DNA of 64,000 bases, taken from contig CAVWSM010000025.1 of the NCBI GenBank assembly GCA_963757805.1, positions 62,001-126,000 on the forward strand, given 5' to 3'. The notes under the pieces were generated by a model. The model made no database searches, had not been told where the DNA came from, and saw nothing but the letters and a program-made list of their open reading frames with translations. The DNA is from CAVWSM01 sp963757805 (lineage in GTDB: Bacteria; Actinomycetota; Actinomycetes; Jiangellales; Jiangellaceae). Positions within the stretch are counted from its first letter, which is position 1. Every line of letters begins with the position of its first letter. A program made the translations under genes and the position numbers. Below, piece after piece: positions 32,587 to 41,323 of this stretch.

Positions 32587-34142
32587 CGCTTGGGCTGCCG
32601 GCTGATTTCCGCCTAACGCTTGACCCGGGCGCGTGGCTCGATGGTGACGACGTCTTGCTCGGGGGGACGCCGTTTCGGATCGTACGACTGTCGCCAGCGC
32701 AGGCCGACACTCTCGCGGACTGGCTCGCAGGAAAGCGCGTAGGTGACGACGAGGACGACGCTCATTTCGCGCGCGATCTCGTCGCGGGCTCCTTCGCCAA
32801 CCCAGTGCCCCCCACCACCGATGACCCGCCGTCGGTCAGCGTTGTCATTCCCGTTCGCGATCGGCCGGGTCAGCTGGACCGCCTGCTCCGTACGATCCGT
32901 GCGCTGGAGGCGAGCGATCCTGTCGCCGAGGTCATCGTCGTCGACGATGCGTCATCCGACTCGGCCGCGCACGAAACGGTAGCTCGCGAGCACGGCGCGC
33001 AGCTCGTGCGGCGTGCCGTGCAGGGTCGCGCCGGCGCGGCTCGTAACGACGGCGCGCGACTGGCTGTCGCCGAGGTTGTGGCCTTTGTTGACTCGGACTG
33101 CGTACCGCGTGCTGGCTGGCTGTCCGCGACGCTGTCACACTTCGACGATCCGCTCGTGGCGGCGGTCGCGCCACGCATCGTCGCGATGCAAACGGCACAG
33201 CACGGCGGATGGATCGCGCGCTACGAAGTGGCGCGCTCCCCCATGGACCGTGGACCCACAGGCGCGCGCGTCTTGCCTGGCGGAAGGGTGCCGTTCGTTC
33301 CTGGCGCTGCCTTGTTGGTGCGAGCCTCAGCGATGGGCGCAGGCTTCGACGATTCTCTCCACGGCGGTGAGGACGTCGACATTGTCTGGCGGCTGACGCG
33401 CGAGGGATGGCACGTCAGGTACGAGCCGGCAGGCGAGGTCGAGCACGAGCACCGGACGACGGCGGCGGGATTCCTTGGGCGCCGGGCCTACTACGGGCGC
33501 ACTGCCGCACCGCTGTCCCGGCGGCATCCTGGTGCGGCGCGTCCGCTTGCGGTGTCGCCATGGACGGCGGCGGCATGGGCGGCGGTTGCCGCACGCCGTC
33601 CGGTGTCGGGGGCGGTCATCACTGCGGTGGCAAGCGGCTTGCTCGCGCGGCAACTGCAGGGGGTCGTCGAGCGACCCGTCCGCGACGCCGTACGGCTAGC
33701 TGGCGGTGGCACGTTGCGCTCGGGACTGGTCGTCGCCGACTCGGCTGTACGCGCGTGGTGGCCGCTCTCGCTGGTTGCTGCGATCGGCGTACGGCGTCTT
33801 CGGCCCGCGCTCGCCGCCGCGGCGATCGTGCCCGCCGTGCTCGAGTGGCGCCGGTTGCGGCCGGACGTCGACCCGGTTCGCTGGACAGCGGCGCGCATGC
33901 TCGATGACATCTCCTATGGCTGGGGTGTGTGGCAGGGCTGCCTGCGCGAGCGGACAGCCGACCCGCTGCTGCCCGATCTCGGTTGGCGGCTACGCATCGA
34001 GGGTCCGCCGCTTGGTGACCGGGTGGAAGCCCGCGCGCGCCTGGCTGAGCCGCTCGTCATGTGGACGCTGCGCGCTCGCGAGAAGACCACCAAGCGAGGT
34101 TCGTTATCCGGTTGGGCTTCGAGGAAAGCGAGTGCCGACTGA
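32583..34142 (+). CDS. mftF: Mycofactocin glycosyltransferase MftF (copy 2)
   Basis: A 519-residue GT2-family protein. An N-terminal MftF domain (LTLDPGAWLDGDDVLLGGTP, PFRIVRLSPAQADTL) is followed by VSVVIPVRDRPGQLDRLL, VAFVDSDCVPRAGW (DxD-like), GGEDVDIVWRLTREGWHVRY and C-terminal hydrophobic helices. It lacks the repeat-encoded insertion of copy 1. The GTG overlaps the mftR stop. Two MftF genes in one locus suggest different sugar chains, or one copy replacing the repeat-interrupted one. Confidence 0.9.
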   Translation: MTLGLPADFRLTLDPGAWLDGDDVLLGGTPFRIVRLSPAQADTLADWLAGKRVGDDEDDAHFARDLVAGSFANPVPPTTDDPPSVSVVIPVRDRPGQLDRLLRTIRALEASDPVAEVIVVDDASSDSAAHETVAREHGAQLVRRAVQGRAGAARNDGARLAVAEVVAFVDSDCVPRAGWLSATLSHFDDPLVAAVAPRIVAMQTAQHGGWIARYEVARSPMDRGPTGARVLPGGRVPFVPGAALLVRASAMGAGFDDSLHGGEDVDIVWRLTREGWHVRYEPAGEVEHEHRTTAAGFLGRRAYYGRTAAPLSRRHPGAARPLAVSPWTAAAWAAVAARRPVSGAVITAVASGLLARQLQGVVERPVRDAVRLAGGGTLRSGLVVADSAVRAWWPLSLVAAIGVRRLRPALAAAAIVPAVLEWRRLRPDVDPVRWTAARMLDDISYGWGVWQGCLRERTADPLLPDLGWRLRIEGPPLGDRVEARARLAEPLVMWTLRAREKTTKRGSLSGWASRKASAD

Positions 34143-34213
34143 TGACAGCTCGCGAGCATGGACACCGGACGCGCTACGCGTCGCGATCTGACGTACGAGA
34201 ACGTTCGGTTCCT

Positions 34214-34236
34214 TCCGACTTTGCTTGAGAGTCGGA
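34214..34236 (+). terminator. Possible hairpin after mftF copy 2
   Basis: A 7-bp stem, TCCGACT (34214-34220) and AGTCGGA (34230-34236), with a 9-nt loop, 72 nt downstream of the mftF stop. It has no T tract, so it is only a candidate. The remaining gap to the GH30 gene is AT-richer near 34375-34415 and probably holds the GH30 promoter. Confidence 0.35.
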
Positions 34237-34426
34237 CGCTAGGCGCAGCGCACGAACATCGGTCCTCCGGCTGTGACCTCGCGCGATCGGCGCGGCGGCA
34301 GCGGCGTGGATGACGGCACGACGGCGCTCCTCTTGACTCGCTCCTACCCCGCGGGCAGGATTACCTGCGCAGCGTTACATTGCCGTTTCAATTGTTTCAC
34401 TCGAGCACTCAATTTTGAGGCCCGAC

Positions 34427-36382
34427 ATGAACCGCGCATCCCGCCTCCGCAGGACCAGTGGCACGACGCTCACCGCGATCGTTGCCTCGGCCGCTCTCGT
34501 CGCGGCACAGATCGTCGGCGGCGGCGCGGTATCGGCCGCCGGGTCCGACGCGGCGCCCACAGTCCGCGTCTGGCTGACGACGGTCGACAGGTCGCAGCTG
34601 CTCGCCGAGCAGGAGCCCGTCGCGTTCGGCGACGTCGCGTCATCGGACCCCACCATCGTCGTCGACCCCGAGACGACCTACCAGGAGATGGACGGCTTCG
34701 GGGCATCCATCACCGACTCGTCGGCGGCAGTGCTCTACGCTCTCAGCCCCGCCGAGCGCGACGCGGCCATGCGCAGCCTCTTCGATCCTGCGGAAGGCAT
34801 CGGCGTGAGCTTTCTGCGGCAGCCCATCGGGTCGAGCGACTTCACCGCCGAAGCCGAGCACTACACCTATGACGACGTGGCGCCCGGTGAGACCGACTTC
34901 CTGCTGCGGCACTTCAGCATCGGGCACGACGAGGCGCAGATCCTCCCGCTGCTGCGCCAGGCCAGGCAGCTCAACCCCGAGCTGAAGATCGTCGCGAGCC
35001 CGTGGAGCCCGCCCGCCTGGATGAAGACCGGCGACTCGCTCGTCGGCGGCCAGCTCAAGGACGGCGCGTGGTACGCCCTCGCGTACGCCCGCTACCTCAT
35101 CCGCTTCGTGATGGCCTACAAGCGCGCCGGCGTACCGATCGACTACCTCACGGTGCAAAACGAGCCGCAGAACCGCACCCCTAGCGGCTACCCCGGGTCC
35201 GACGTGCCGGTAGCCGACGAGGCACGGATCATCCAATATCTCGGGCCGCTGCTCAAGGCGGCGAGCCCCGACACGAAGATCCTCGGCTACGACCACAACT
35301 GGGCCACCCACCCAAACGACATCGCCAGCACGCCGCCAGGCGCCGACCCGGAAACCGACTATCCCTACCGGCTGCTGCAGTCGAGGGCCGCGAAGTGGAT
35401 CGCCGGCACCGCCTACCACTGCTACTTCGGCGACTCGAGCGCGCAGACCGCTCTTCACGACGCGTTCCCCAACAAGGGCATCTGGTTCACCGAGTGCTCC
35501 GGCTCACACGGGGTCGACGACCCGCCCGCAAAGTTCTTCCGCGACACCCTCGTGTGGCACGCCCGCAACATCACGATCGGCGTGACCCGCAACTGGTCGA
35601 AGACGACGGTGAACTGGAACCTCGCACTCGACGAGACCGGCGGCCCGCACCTCGGCGGCTGCGACACCTGCACCGGCCTCGTCACCACACACCCCGACGG
35701 CACCGTCACGACGAACGCTGAGTACTACTCCATCGGCCACCTCTCGAAGTTTGTCAAGCCCGGCGCCGTACGGATCGCAAGCACCTCGTTCGGTACCACA
35801 GGCTGGAACGGCCAGATCATGGATGTCGCGTTCCAAAACCCCGACGGATCGACCGCGCTCGTCGTGCACAACGAAAACGACGACCCGCGCTCCTTCGCCG
35901 TCTCACTCGGATCGAAGGCGTTCACCTACACACTGCCGGGTGGCGCACTCGCGACCTTCACCTGGCCGGCGTCCGACGCGCTCGACGACGACCTCACACC
36001 GGTCGAGCTCGACGCTGCTACGGCCACCGCGACGAGCAACGCCGCCGATGCCGGGCTCGCGATCGACGCCGACGCCTCCACCCGCTGGACGAGCGGGCAA
36101 GCCCAGGCTCCAGGCCAGAGCCTCACGGTCGACCTCGGCGCCGCCACGGAGCTACGCCGGGTCGCGATCGACTCCGGCGGCAACCTCGGCGACTACGCGC
36201 GTGGCTGGCAGCTCGATACCTCGACCGACGGTGTCACGTGGACGGTCGCCGCAGCCGGCACCGGCACCGGCCAGCTCACAAACGTCGACCTTCCCTCGAC
36301 GACGGCGCGCTATCTGCGCATCGCCTCGACGGGCAGCGCGGGCAATTGGTGGAGCATCGCCGACATCCGGCTCTACGGCTGA
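34427..36382 (+). CDS. Secreted GH30 glycoside hydrolase with C-terminal F5/8-type (CBM32-like) domain
   Basis: A 651-residue secreted enzyme; the signal peptide spans residues 1-38 (ending AVSAAG). GH30 motifs: YQEMDGFGASITDSSAAVL, VGVSFLRQPIGSSDF-like sequence and SPWSPPAWMKTG. The acid/base Glu246 lies in LTVQNEPQN and the nucleophile Glu356 in WFTECSGS. The C-terminal 140 residues form an F5/8-type C/CBM32-like lectin fold (ASTRWTSGQ, LTVDLGAATELRRVAIDSGG). GH30 enzymes include glucosylceramidases and beta-1,6-glucanases; the exact substrate is uncertain. The ATG at 34427 has TGAGG upstream. It stands alone, unconnected to the mycofactocin operon. Confidence 0.9.
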   Translation: MNRASRLRRTSGTTLTAIVASAALVAAQIVGGGAVSAAGSDAAPTVRVWLTTVDRSQLLAEQEPVAFGDVASSDPTIVVDPETTYQEMDGFGASITDSSAAVLYALSPAERDAAMRSLFDPAEGIGVSFLRQPIGSSDFTAEAEHYTYDDVAPGETDFLLRHFSIGHDEAQILPLLRQARQLNPELKIVASPWSPPAWMKTGDSLVGGQLKDGAWYALAYARYLIRFVMAYKRAGVPIDYLTVQNEPQNRTPSGYPGSDVPVADEARIIQYLGPLLKAASPDTKILGYDHNWATHPNDIASTPPGADPETDYPYRLLQSRAAKWIAGTAYHCYFGDSSAQTALHDAFPNKGIWFTECSGSHGVDDPPAKFFRDTLVWHARNITIGVTRNWSKTTVNWNLALDETGGPHLGGCDTCTGLVTTHPDGTVTTNAEYYSIGHLSKFVKPGAVRIASTSFGTTGWNGQIMDVAFQNPDGSTALVVHNENDDPRSFAVSLGSKAFTYTLPGGALATFTWPASDALDDDLTPVELDAATATATSNAADAGLAIDADASTRWTSGQAQAPGQSLTVDLGAATELRRVAIDSGGNLGDYARGWQLDTSTDGVTWTVAAAGTGTGQLTNVDLPSTTARYLRIASTGSAGNWWSIADIRLYG

Positions 36383-36394
36383 CCGCCGTCGTAC

Positions 36395-36615
36395 CCGGAA
36401 CTCCGTGTCGGGTTCCGTGGACAGCGATATCTGGGTCCCAGGCGTGGCCGGTGGTGATGACGGCGTGCAGCTGCCGCAGGATCGCCGCGCCGATCACGGT
36501 ATGCGCCTGGGTCGCGGTGAGCTTGTTGTGCTGCGAGTGGTCAGCTGCCGGCGAATCATTCCGGCTCGGGATCATCACGCGATGAGTTCCCGCCTCGGCG
36601 ACCGTCAGGGTAGGC
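36395..36615 (-). pseudogene. Probable transposase C-terminal remnant
   Basis: The minus strand between the GH30 gene and the hydrolase reads TLTVAEAGTHRVMIPSR, then KLTATQAHTVIGAAILRQL and HAVITTGHAWDPDIA. This looks like the C-terminus of an actinobacterial transposase, with no start and no matching upstream portion. The family could not be assigned from the fragment. Its 3' part overlaps a weak hairpin (CGGAAC 36396-36401 and GTTCCG 36412-36417) that may terminate the GH30 transcript. Confidence 0.3.
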
Positions 36616-36647
36616 AGCTTCCCGGGCGACCACGAGAGGAGCCGGCA

Positions 36648-37394
36648 GTGGCCAACTACGCCCAGCTCGGCGATGTGCACGCGTATTACGAGGAGGACGG
36701 GCAGGGAGACCCGCTGGTGCTCCTGCACCCCGGCGGCGCCGACTCCCGGGTGTTCGAGTCCAACCTCCCCGCCCTGGCTGAGCATTTCCGCGTGTTCCGG
36801 CCCGATCGGCGTGGGCACGGCCGTACGGCCGACGTCCAGGGTCCGATTTCCTACGAGTTGATGGCGCGGGACACTATCGCGTTCCTCGAGCAGGTGGCGG
36901 GCGGGCCGGCGTTCCTCGTCGGCCACAGCGACGGTGCGCCGGTGGCGTTGGTGACAGCCTTGCTGCGCCCCGATCTCGTGCGCCGGTTGGTGGTGGCCTC
37001 GGGGGTCTTCCACCACGAGGGCTGGGCACCCGGTGCCATCTACCTCGACGAGGAGAGCCTCGCGTTCTTTGTCGAGTTCCACGGCGCCGTCTCGCCCGAT
37101 GGGCCCGACGCCTTCCTGGCGCTGAACGCGAAGCTCGACCGCATGCACGAGGAGGAGCCCACCCTGACGGTGGCCGATCTGGCCGGCTACCCCGGACCGT
37201 CGCTGGTGATGGTCGGCGACGACGAGGACGAGATTCCCATCGAGCACACCTTGGCGTTTCGGGCCGGGCTGGCCCGGTCGCAGCTGGCCGTCGTGCCCGG
37301 GACCGGCCACGGGCTGCTGATGGAGAAGCCCGACCTGTGCAACCGGATCATCATCGACTTCCTCACGGAGACTGTCGAGAAACACACGATGTAG
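36648..37394 (+). CDS. Alpha/beta-hydrolase fold protein
   Basis: A 248-residue hydrolase from the GTG at 36648 (GAGAGGAG upstream). LVLLHPGGADSRVFESNLPAL holds the oxyanion HPGG loop and VFRPDRRGHGRTA follows. The nucleophile elbow is LVGHSDGAPVAL, with Asp in the usual Ser position (GHSDG: Ser then Asp). A late Asp/Glu cluster (MVGDDEDEIP) and the final GTGHGLLMEKP supply the acid and His. Substrate unknown. Confidence 0.85.
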   Translation: MANYAQLGDVHAYYEEDGQGDPLVLLHPGGADSRVFESNLPALAEHFRVFRPDRRGHGRTADVQGPISYELMARDTIAFLEQVAGGPAFLVGHSDGAPVALVTALLRPDLVRRLVVASGVFHHEGWAPGAIYLDEESLAFFVEFHGAVSPDGPDAFLALNAKLDRMHEEEPTLTVADLAGYPGPSLVMVGDDEDEIPIEHTLAFRAGLARSQLAVVPGTGHGLLMEKPDLCNRIIIDFLTETVEKHTM

Positions 37395-37585
37395 CCGATG
37401 ATCGCCCGGTCTGAACGGGCCCTTCACGACGAGCCTGCTGTAGTACGCCAGTGGTGCCGTCAGACTTAACTGGTCCGGGCCCAGTTCACTTTCTCCCATT
37501 CGTGCTTTGAGGTGCGTGAGAAAGGCGGCGCTGGTCGTGGCATCCGCAACCGCGGATCGTGATGAGCAACGACAGGAAGACCGAG

Positions 37586-38425
37586 ATGACCGCCTCGTAT
37601 AAGACCATCAACACCAGGCTGGACGGCAAGGTCCTGACCGCCACCTTCAACGCACCGCCGATGAACCTCATCGGTCCCGAGGTCGTGCGGGACCTGGTCG
37701 CATTGCTCGACGAACTGTCACACCCCTCTGCCTCCCGCGTGGTGATCTTCGACAGTGCAGACGCCGACTTCTTCTTCCCGCATGTCGACCTGACGAAAGT
37801 CCCCGAGTACACCGCTGAGGCCGCAAAGGCCGGAGGCCCCGGCGATGCCTCCCTCGGAATGCTGTTTCGCAAGCTAAGCCAGCTCCCGGCCGTCACCATC
37901 GCCAAGCTGCGCGGCCGTGCCCGGGGAGCGGGCAGCGAGTTCCTCCTTGCCTGCGACATGCGCTTCGCCTCCCGTGAGAACGCGATCCTGGGCCAGCCAG
38001 AAGTGGGAATCGGAGCACCCCCCGGAGCGGGCGCGATCCAGCACCTCACCCGGCTCCTGGGTCGGGGCCGAGCACTTGAAGCAGTGCTGACGTCGTCGGA
38101 CTTCGACGCCGACCTCGCCGAACGCTATGGATGGATCAATCGTGCGGTCCCTGACGCCGAACTGGACGAGTTCGTAGCGCGCATCGGCGCGCGCATGAGT
38201 GGCTTCCCCCGTGATGCGTTGATCGCAGCCAAGTCGGCGATCAACGCCATCAGCCTGCCGACTCCTGCCGAAGTACGTGCCGATGCCGCGCTGTTCCAGC
38301 AACTCGTCCGTAGCGAAGGAGCACAGCAGCGCACAGCTGAGCTGTTCAAGCACGGCTTCCAGACTCGTGGTGCCACCGAACTCGGCCTCGGAGACGCATT
38401 GGGCGACTTGACGGCCGTCGACTGA
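37586..38425 (+). CDS. Enoyl-CoA hydratase/isomerase-family protein
   Basis: A 279-residue crotonase-fold protein. FNAPPMNLIGPEVVRDLV begins the fold. The oxyanion region IAKLRGRARGAGSEFLLACD and ILGQPEVGIGAPPGAG are present, the latter with the Glu-rich active-site segment. The expected GR(A/P)xGxG pattern is RARGAGSE. The ATG at 37586 is preferred because AGGAAG lies six bases upstream; an earlier ATG at 37562 has no ribosome site. Likely a CoA-thioester hydratase or isomerase of lipid or aromatic catabolism. Confidence 0.82.
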   Translation: MTASYKTINTRLDGKVLTATFNAPPMNLIGPEVVRDLVALLDELSHPSASRVVIFDSADADFFFPHVDLTKVPEYTAEAAKAGGPGDASLGMLFRKLSQLPAVTIAKLRGRARGAGSEFLLACDMRFASRENAILGQPEVGIGAPPGAGAIQHLTRLLGRGRALEAVLTSSDFDADLAERYGWINRAVPDAELDEFVARIGARMSGFPRDALIAAKSAINAISLPTPAEVRADAALFQQLVRSEGAQQRTAELFKHGFQTRGATELGLGDALGDLTAVD

Positions 38426-38611
38426 AGAAGGCTGCGTCAATCGACGCCGGTTGCCACCGCGCCGTACCGCCACTTCCTCCCGAAGCAACGTGGGTAGGTG
38501 CCTGACCTCGGGTTGGTATGCCTTTCACCTGCTGCGATAGTGCGCAGACGTCTGTGCTTGTCTGCAGTTGAGCGTGCGCGTTGTCACGCCGTTGGATACT
38601 CACGGCTCGCG

Positions 38612-38699
38612 GGTCCCTGGGCCGTTGCCCGGCCAGCAGCTGCGCGCGCACGGCGATGCGACGGGCATCGGCACGGGACAGCTCGTGGACCTCGGGCAT
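38612..38699 (-). pseudogene. Possible AlkZ-like winged-helix N-terminus remnant in a 544-nt gap
   Basis: The gap 38426-38969 has no intact gene. On the minus strand, 29 residues resemble the start of winged-helix DNA glycosylase-like proteins: MPEVHELSRADARRIAVRAQ and then LLAGQRPRD. The rest of the frame does not match the family, so this would be a 5' fragment. Identification is from a short motif only. The remainder of the gap shows nothing recognisable. Confidence 0.3.
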
Positions 38700-38969
38700 T
38701 CTCCGAGCCTAGGACGACGCGCCGACAAGCATCGCGGCCCGACGACACCTGACCGGACGTCCGTCGAGCCGTCACCGGATCGCCGGAATGTGGCCCGTCA
38801 CGCCGCCGGTGAGCTCCGCATCGGAGGCACGAACGATCACTGGGCACAGCCCGCCCCAGGGCCACGCGACACAGCCACACCGGGCCGACACCCGAGTAAC
38901 GGCCTTCTAGCGGTTGCCGTGCCCAACGCTGCCGTAGCTGGCACTACCACTCGGTCTTCGGGACGTGGG

Positions 38970-39398
38970 CTACGCCCGCGTAAGTTCGAGCACAGGAATG
39001 GTGCGGAATCCAGCGGTTTGGCGTGCGTACTCGGCAAAGCCTGGGTAGCGCCGCGCTTGCTCGGCGTAGATGCGGTCGCGTTCAGCACCGGTCAACTCGC
39101 GGACGGTCACCTTGTAGGTCTCGGTTCCGCGTTCGACACTGCCGTCACCGGCGGTGGTCAGGTTGTGGTACCAGTCGGGGTTGGTGGGTGCTCCTCCCTT
39201 GGTTGCGAAGACGTAGATGATGTCCGGCTCGGTGTCGTGCGGGAGGTACATGGTCGGATTGACGTACTCGCGACCGCTCTTGCGGCCGCGGTGATGCACC
39301 AAGACCATCGGAGCGCCCTCGAAGTTCCCGCCAACCCTGCCCTCGTTCGCTCGGAACTCCGCGATGGTCTTCGCGTTCCAGTCGAGCGTGTCGCTCAT
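38970..39398 (-). CDS. Ddn-like deazaflavin (F420)-dependent nitroreductase-family protein
   Basis: A 142-residue protein of the split-barrel family that includes mycobacterial Ddn. APMVLVHHRGRKSGREYVNP is the F420-contact segment, followed by YVFATKGGAPTNPDWYHNL. The VSVERGTETYKVTVREL-type strand and LELTRA tail also fit. These proteins reduce quinones or nitro compounds with F420H2. Its presence implies that the host makes F420. No F420 biosynthesis gene is in this window. Confidence 0.88.
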   Translation of the reverse strand: MSDTLDWNAKTIAEFRANEGRVGGNFEGAPMVLVHHRGRKSGREYVNPTMYLPHDTEPDIIYVFATKGGAPTNPDWYHNLTTAGDGSVERGTETYKVTVRELTGAERDRIYAEQARRYPGFAEYARQTAGFRTIPVLELTRA

Positions 39399-39504
39399 GT
39401 GGAACTCCTGTCGTTCACGGTCCCGGGGTATGCGCTGGGACGGGATGATGGACGGTGCGACGCGGGACGCCCTCGCGGTCGTGGCTGAAGCCAGGCCCCG
39501 TGGA

Positions 39505-39636
39505 GGTTCCAGCTGGATCTTCGGTCACCGGCTGCGTGAAGGCGGTCTGCTCGGCTCCATGGGCCGGGTCGCCAGCTCCGTGGATAACTCGATGATCGAG
39601 CCGTTCTGGTCGACCCTGAAGGTCAGGCTCCCAGGC
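39505..39636 (+). pseudogene. IS3-family transposase (OrfB) remnant
   Basis: A 40-residue stretch reads GHRLREGGLLGSMGRVASS, then VDNSMIEPFWSTLK, the C-terminal integrase-core segment typical of IS3-type OrfB (the ...SMGRVGSSVDNAM...FWSTL pattern). No start, no OrfA and no terminal repeats are visible, and it ends against the adjacent hydrolase gene. A decayed insertion sequence. Confidence 0.7.
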
Positions 39637-39654
39637 TGTTTGGGCGTGGCTCGG

Positions 39655-40548
39655 CTAGTGGGCGAGTTGAGCCTTCAAAAAGTCTGATGCCCGGTCGAGC
39701 GCCGCTCCTGCCTCATCGAGGAGGCCCGCATACGCCTGGAAGACGTGCGGGACGCCTGGGGTGACATCGAGCGTGACTGGGACATCGGAGATGGCTGCCC
39801 GTGCGGCGAGCCGGAGAGCGTCGCTGAGGAGGACCTCGTGGGAACCAACCTGGATGAGAAGCGGAGGCAACTCCCTAAGATCGCCGAAGATCGGGCTGAT
39901 CAAGGGGTCAGAGGCGTCGGCCCCGCCCACATAGTCCGGAACCCGAGCACGGAGCCCGTCGGGAGTGAAGAGTGGGTCGACCTCCCGCTTCGCTGCGAGT
40001 GTCTCGCCCGACAGCGTCAGATCTACGTAGGGCGACATCAAGAACCCACAGGACGGCAGGGGCACGCCGGCTTCCCGTAAGGCGAGGAGCAAGGCCACTG
40101 CCAGCCCGGCCCCCGCTGACTCGCCCGCGAGGGCGATCTGAGCTGGGGCAATTCCCTGAGCGAGTAGTCCTTCGTAAGCGGCTCGAGCGTCTTCGACCGC
40201 AGCCGGATATGGGTGTTCGGGAGCTAGTCGGTACTCGAGCGTGATGGCCTTGGCGCCCGTTCTTCGAACTAGATCACCCACCAGGGGAACCGTCGCTGCC
40301 GCATAGCCGATGACGTAGACACCCCCGTGAAAATAGAGGATCACATTCTCGGACTCGTTGCCCTGGATGGTGACCTCGACGCCAGCGACACCACCGATCT
40401 CAACCGGACTCTGCTGGACATCGGGAGCCACCGGCACCTGTGCCATGAGTTCGCTGAACGCCGCCCGCATTGTCGGGACATCCGCGCTGGTGTCGAGCCC
40501 GCCCTGGCGAAGGATGGCGTCCAACTGGAGCTGCTGCTGTTTGCTCAT
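39655..40548 (-). CDS. Alpha/beta-hydrolase of the hormone-sensitive-lipase (HSL) family
   Basis: A 297-residue esterase. The HSL oxyanion motif is VILYFHGGVYVIG and the nucleophile elbow is LAGESAGAGLAVAL (GESAG). The acid is in an LLIQVGSHEVLLSDA-type region, and the catalytic His is in GVPHVFQAY. The ATG at 40548 has GGGAG eight bases upstream. HSL-family enzymes hydrolyse esters of short- to medium-chain acids. Confidence 0.92.
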   Translation of the reverse strand: MSKQQQLQLDAILRQGGLDTSADVPTMRAAFSELMAQVPVAPDVQQSPVEIGGVAGVEVTIQGNESENVILYFHGGVYVIGYAAATVPLVGDLVRRTGAKAITLEYRLAPEHPYPAAVEDARAAYEGLLAQGIAPAQIALAGESAGAGLAVALLLALREAGVPLPSCGFLMSPYVDLTLSGETLAAKREVDPLFTPDGLRARVPDYVGGADASDPLISPIFGDLRELPPLLIQVGSHEVLLSDALRLAARAAISDVPVTLDVTPGVPHVFQAYAGLLDEAGAALDRASDFLKAQLAH

Positions 40549-40684
40549 CAGTTGTTCTCCCGTCTCGGAGTCAGCTGGCGCGAGACTGGTCCACATTGAC
40601 GTCGCGCCGATGCAGGGTGGTCTCCATCGATCGAACCGTGACTCCGCGCAGGCGGCCTGGTGTCAACCGAGCTGGACCTGTCCA

Positions 40685-41323
40685 TCACTGTCGTTCCTCG
40701 AATTCCGAGGCGAACAGGTAGCTCACCGCAAGGCTCCGGTACGGCCGCCAGCGCTCTGCCACCTCGACCATCTCTCCTTCTGTGGGGAGGTGGTCGAGGC
40801 CGTACAGCCGTTGAACAGCGTGCCGAAGTGCGAGGTCGCCGGGAAGGAGCACGTCGGGCCGGTCGAGAGCGAATATCACGAACCCGTGTGCCGTCCAGGG
40901 GCCGATGCCCGACATCTCGGTGAGGGTGGCCTCGATCTCGTCGTCCGTCATGCCAGCGAGCGCCCCGTCTCTGAGCCGCCCGTCGACGAAGCGTTCGGCG
41001 AGCGCGCGCAACGTCGCGCCCTTCCGCGTCGAGAGCCCGCTGGCGCGGAGGACCTGCGGATCGGCTTGGAGCAGCTCCGCAGGTGAGGGTAGGTGTCCTC
41101 CGAAATGCTCTTCGAGGCGCGACAGGATGGTTCGCGTCGCCCTGACGGAGAGCTGTTGGCCGGTGACTTGGAACATGAGCGTGCCGAAGGCATCGAGTCC
41201 AGGGAGCTCGTCGATCCAGGCATGCGGACGGAAGTCGGGATGCGCGTCGATCAAGCGCGCGAGAACCGGATCGGCGTTCCGGAGGAACTCGCGCGCTGTG
41301 GGATCGGCGACGGTCGCAGTCAT
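40685..41323 (-). CDS. DNA-3-methyladenine glycosylase II (AlkA-like, HhH-GPD)
   Basis: A 212-residue HhH-GPD superfamily DNA glycosylase. FQVTGQQLSVRATRTI, the helix-hairpin-helix MSGIGPWTAHGF and the catalytic Asp in LLPGDLALRHAV are all present. It excises alkylated purines in base-excision repair. Its ATG overlaps by 4 nt (ATGA) the end of a short upstream open reading segment that runs directly on from the metallo-beta-lactamase stop. Confidence 0.9.
   Translation of the reverse strand: MTATVADPTAREFLRNADPVLARLIDAHPDFRPHAWIDELPGLDAFGTLMFQVTGQQLSVRATRTILSRLEEHFGGHLPSPAELLQADPQVLRASGLSTRKGATLRALAERFVDGRLRDGALAGMTDDEIEATLTEMSGIGPWTAHGFVIFALDRPDVLLPGDLALRHAVQRLYGLDHLPTEGEMVEVAERWRPYRSLAVSYLFASEFEERQ

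Noticed and set aside
35751..36647. Upstream in-frame extension of the alpha/beta hydrolase into the GH30 gene
   Set aside because: The extension is a shadow of the GH30 coding sequence. A good Shine-Dalgarno and GTG at 36648 define the start.
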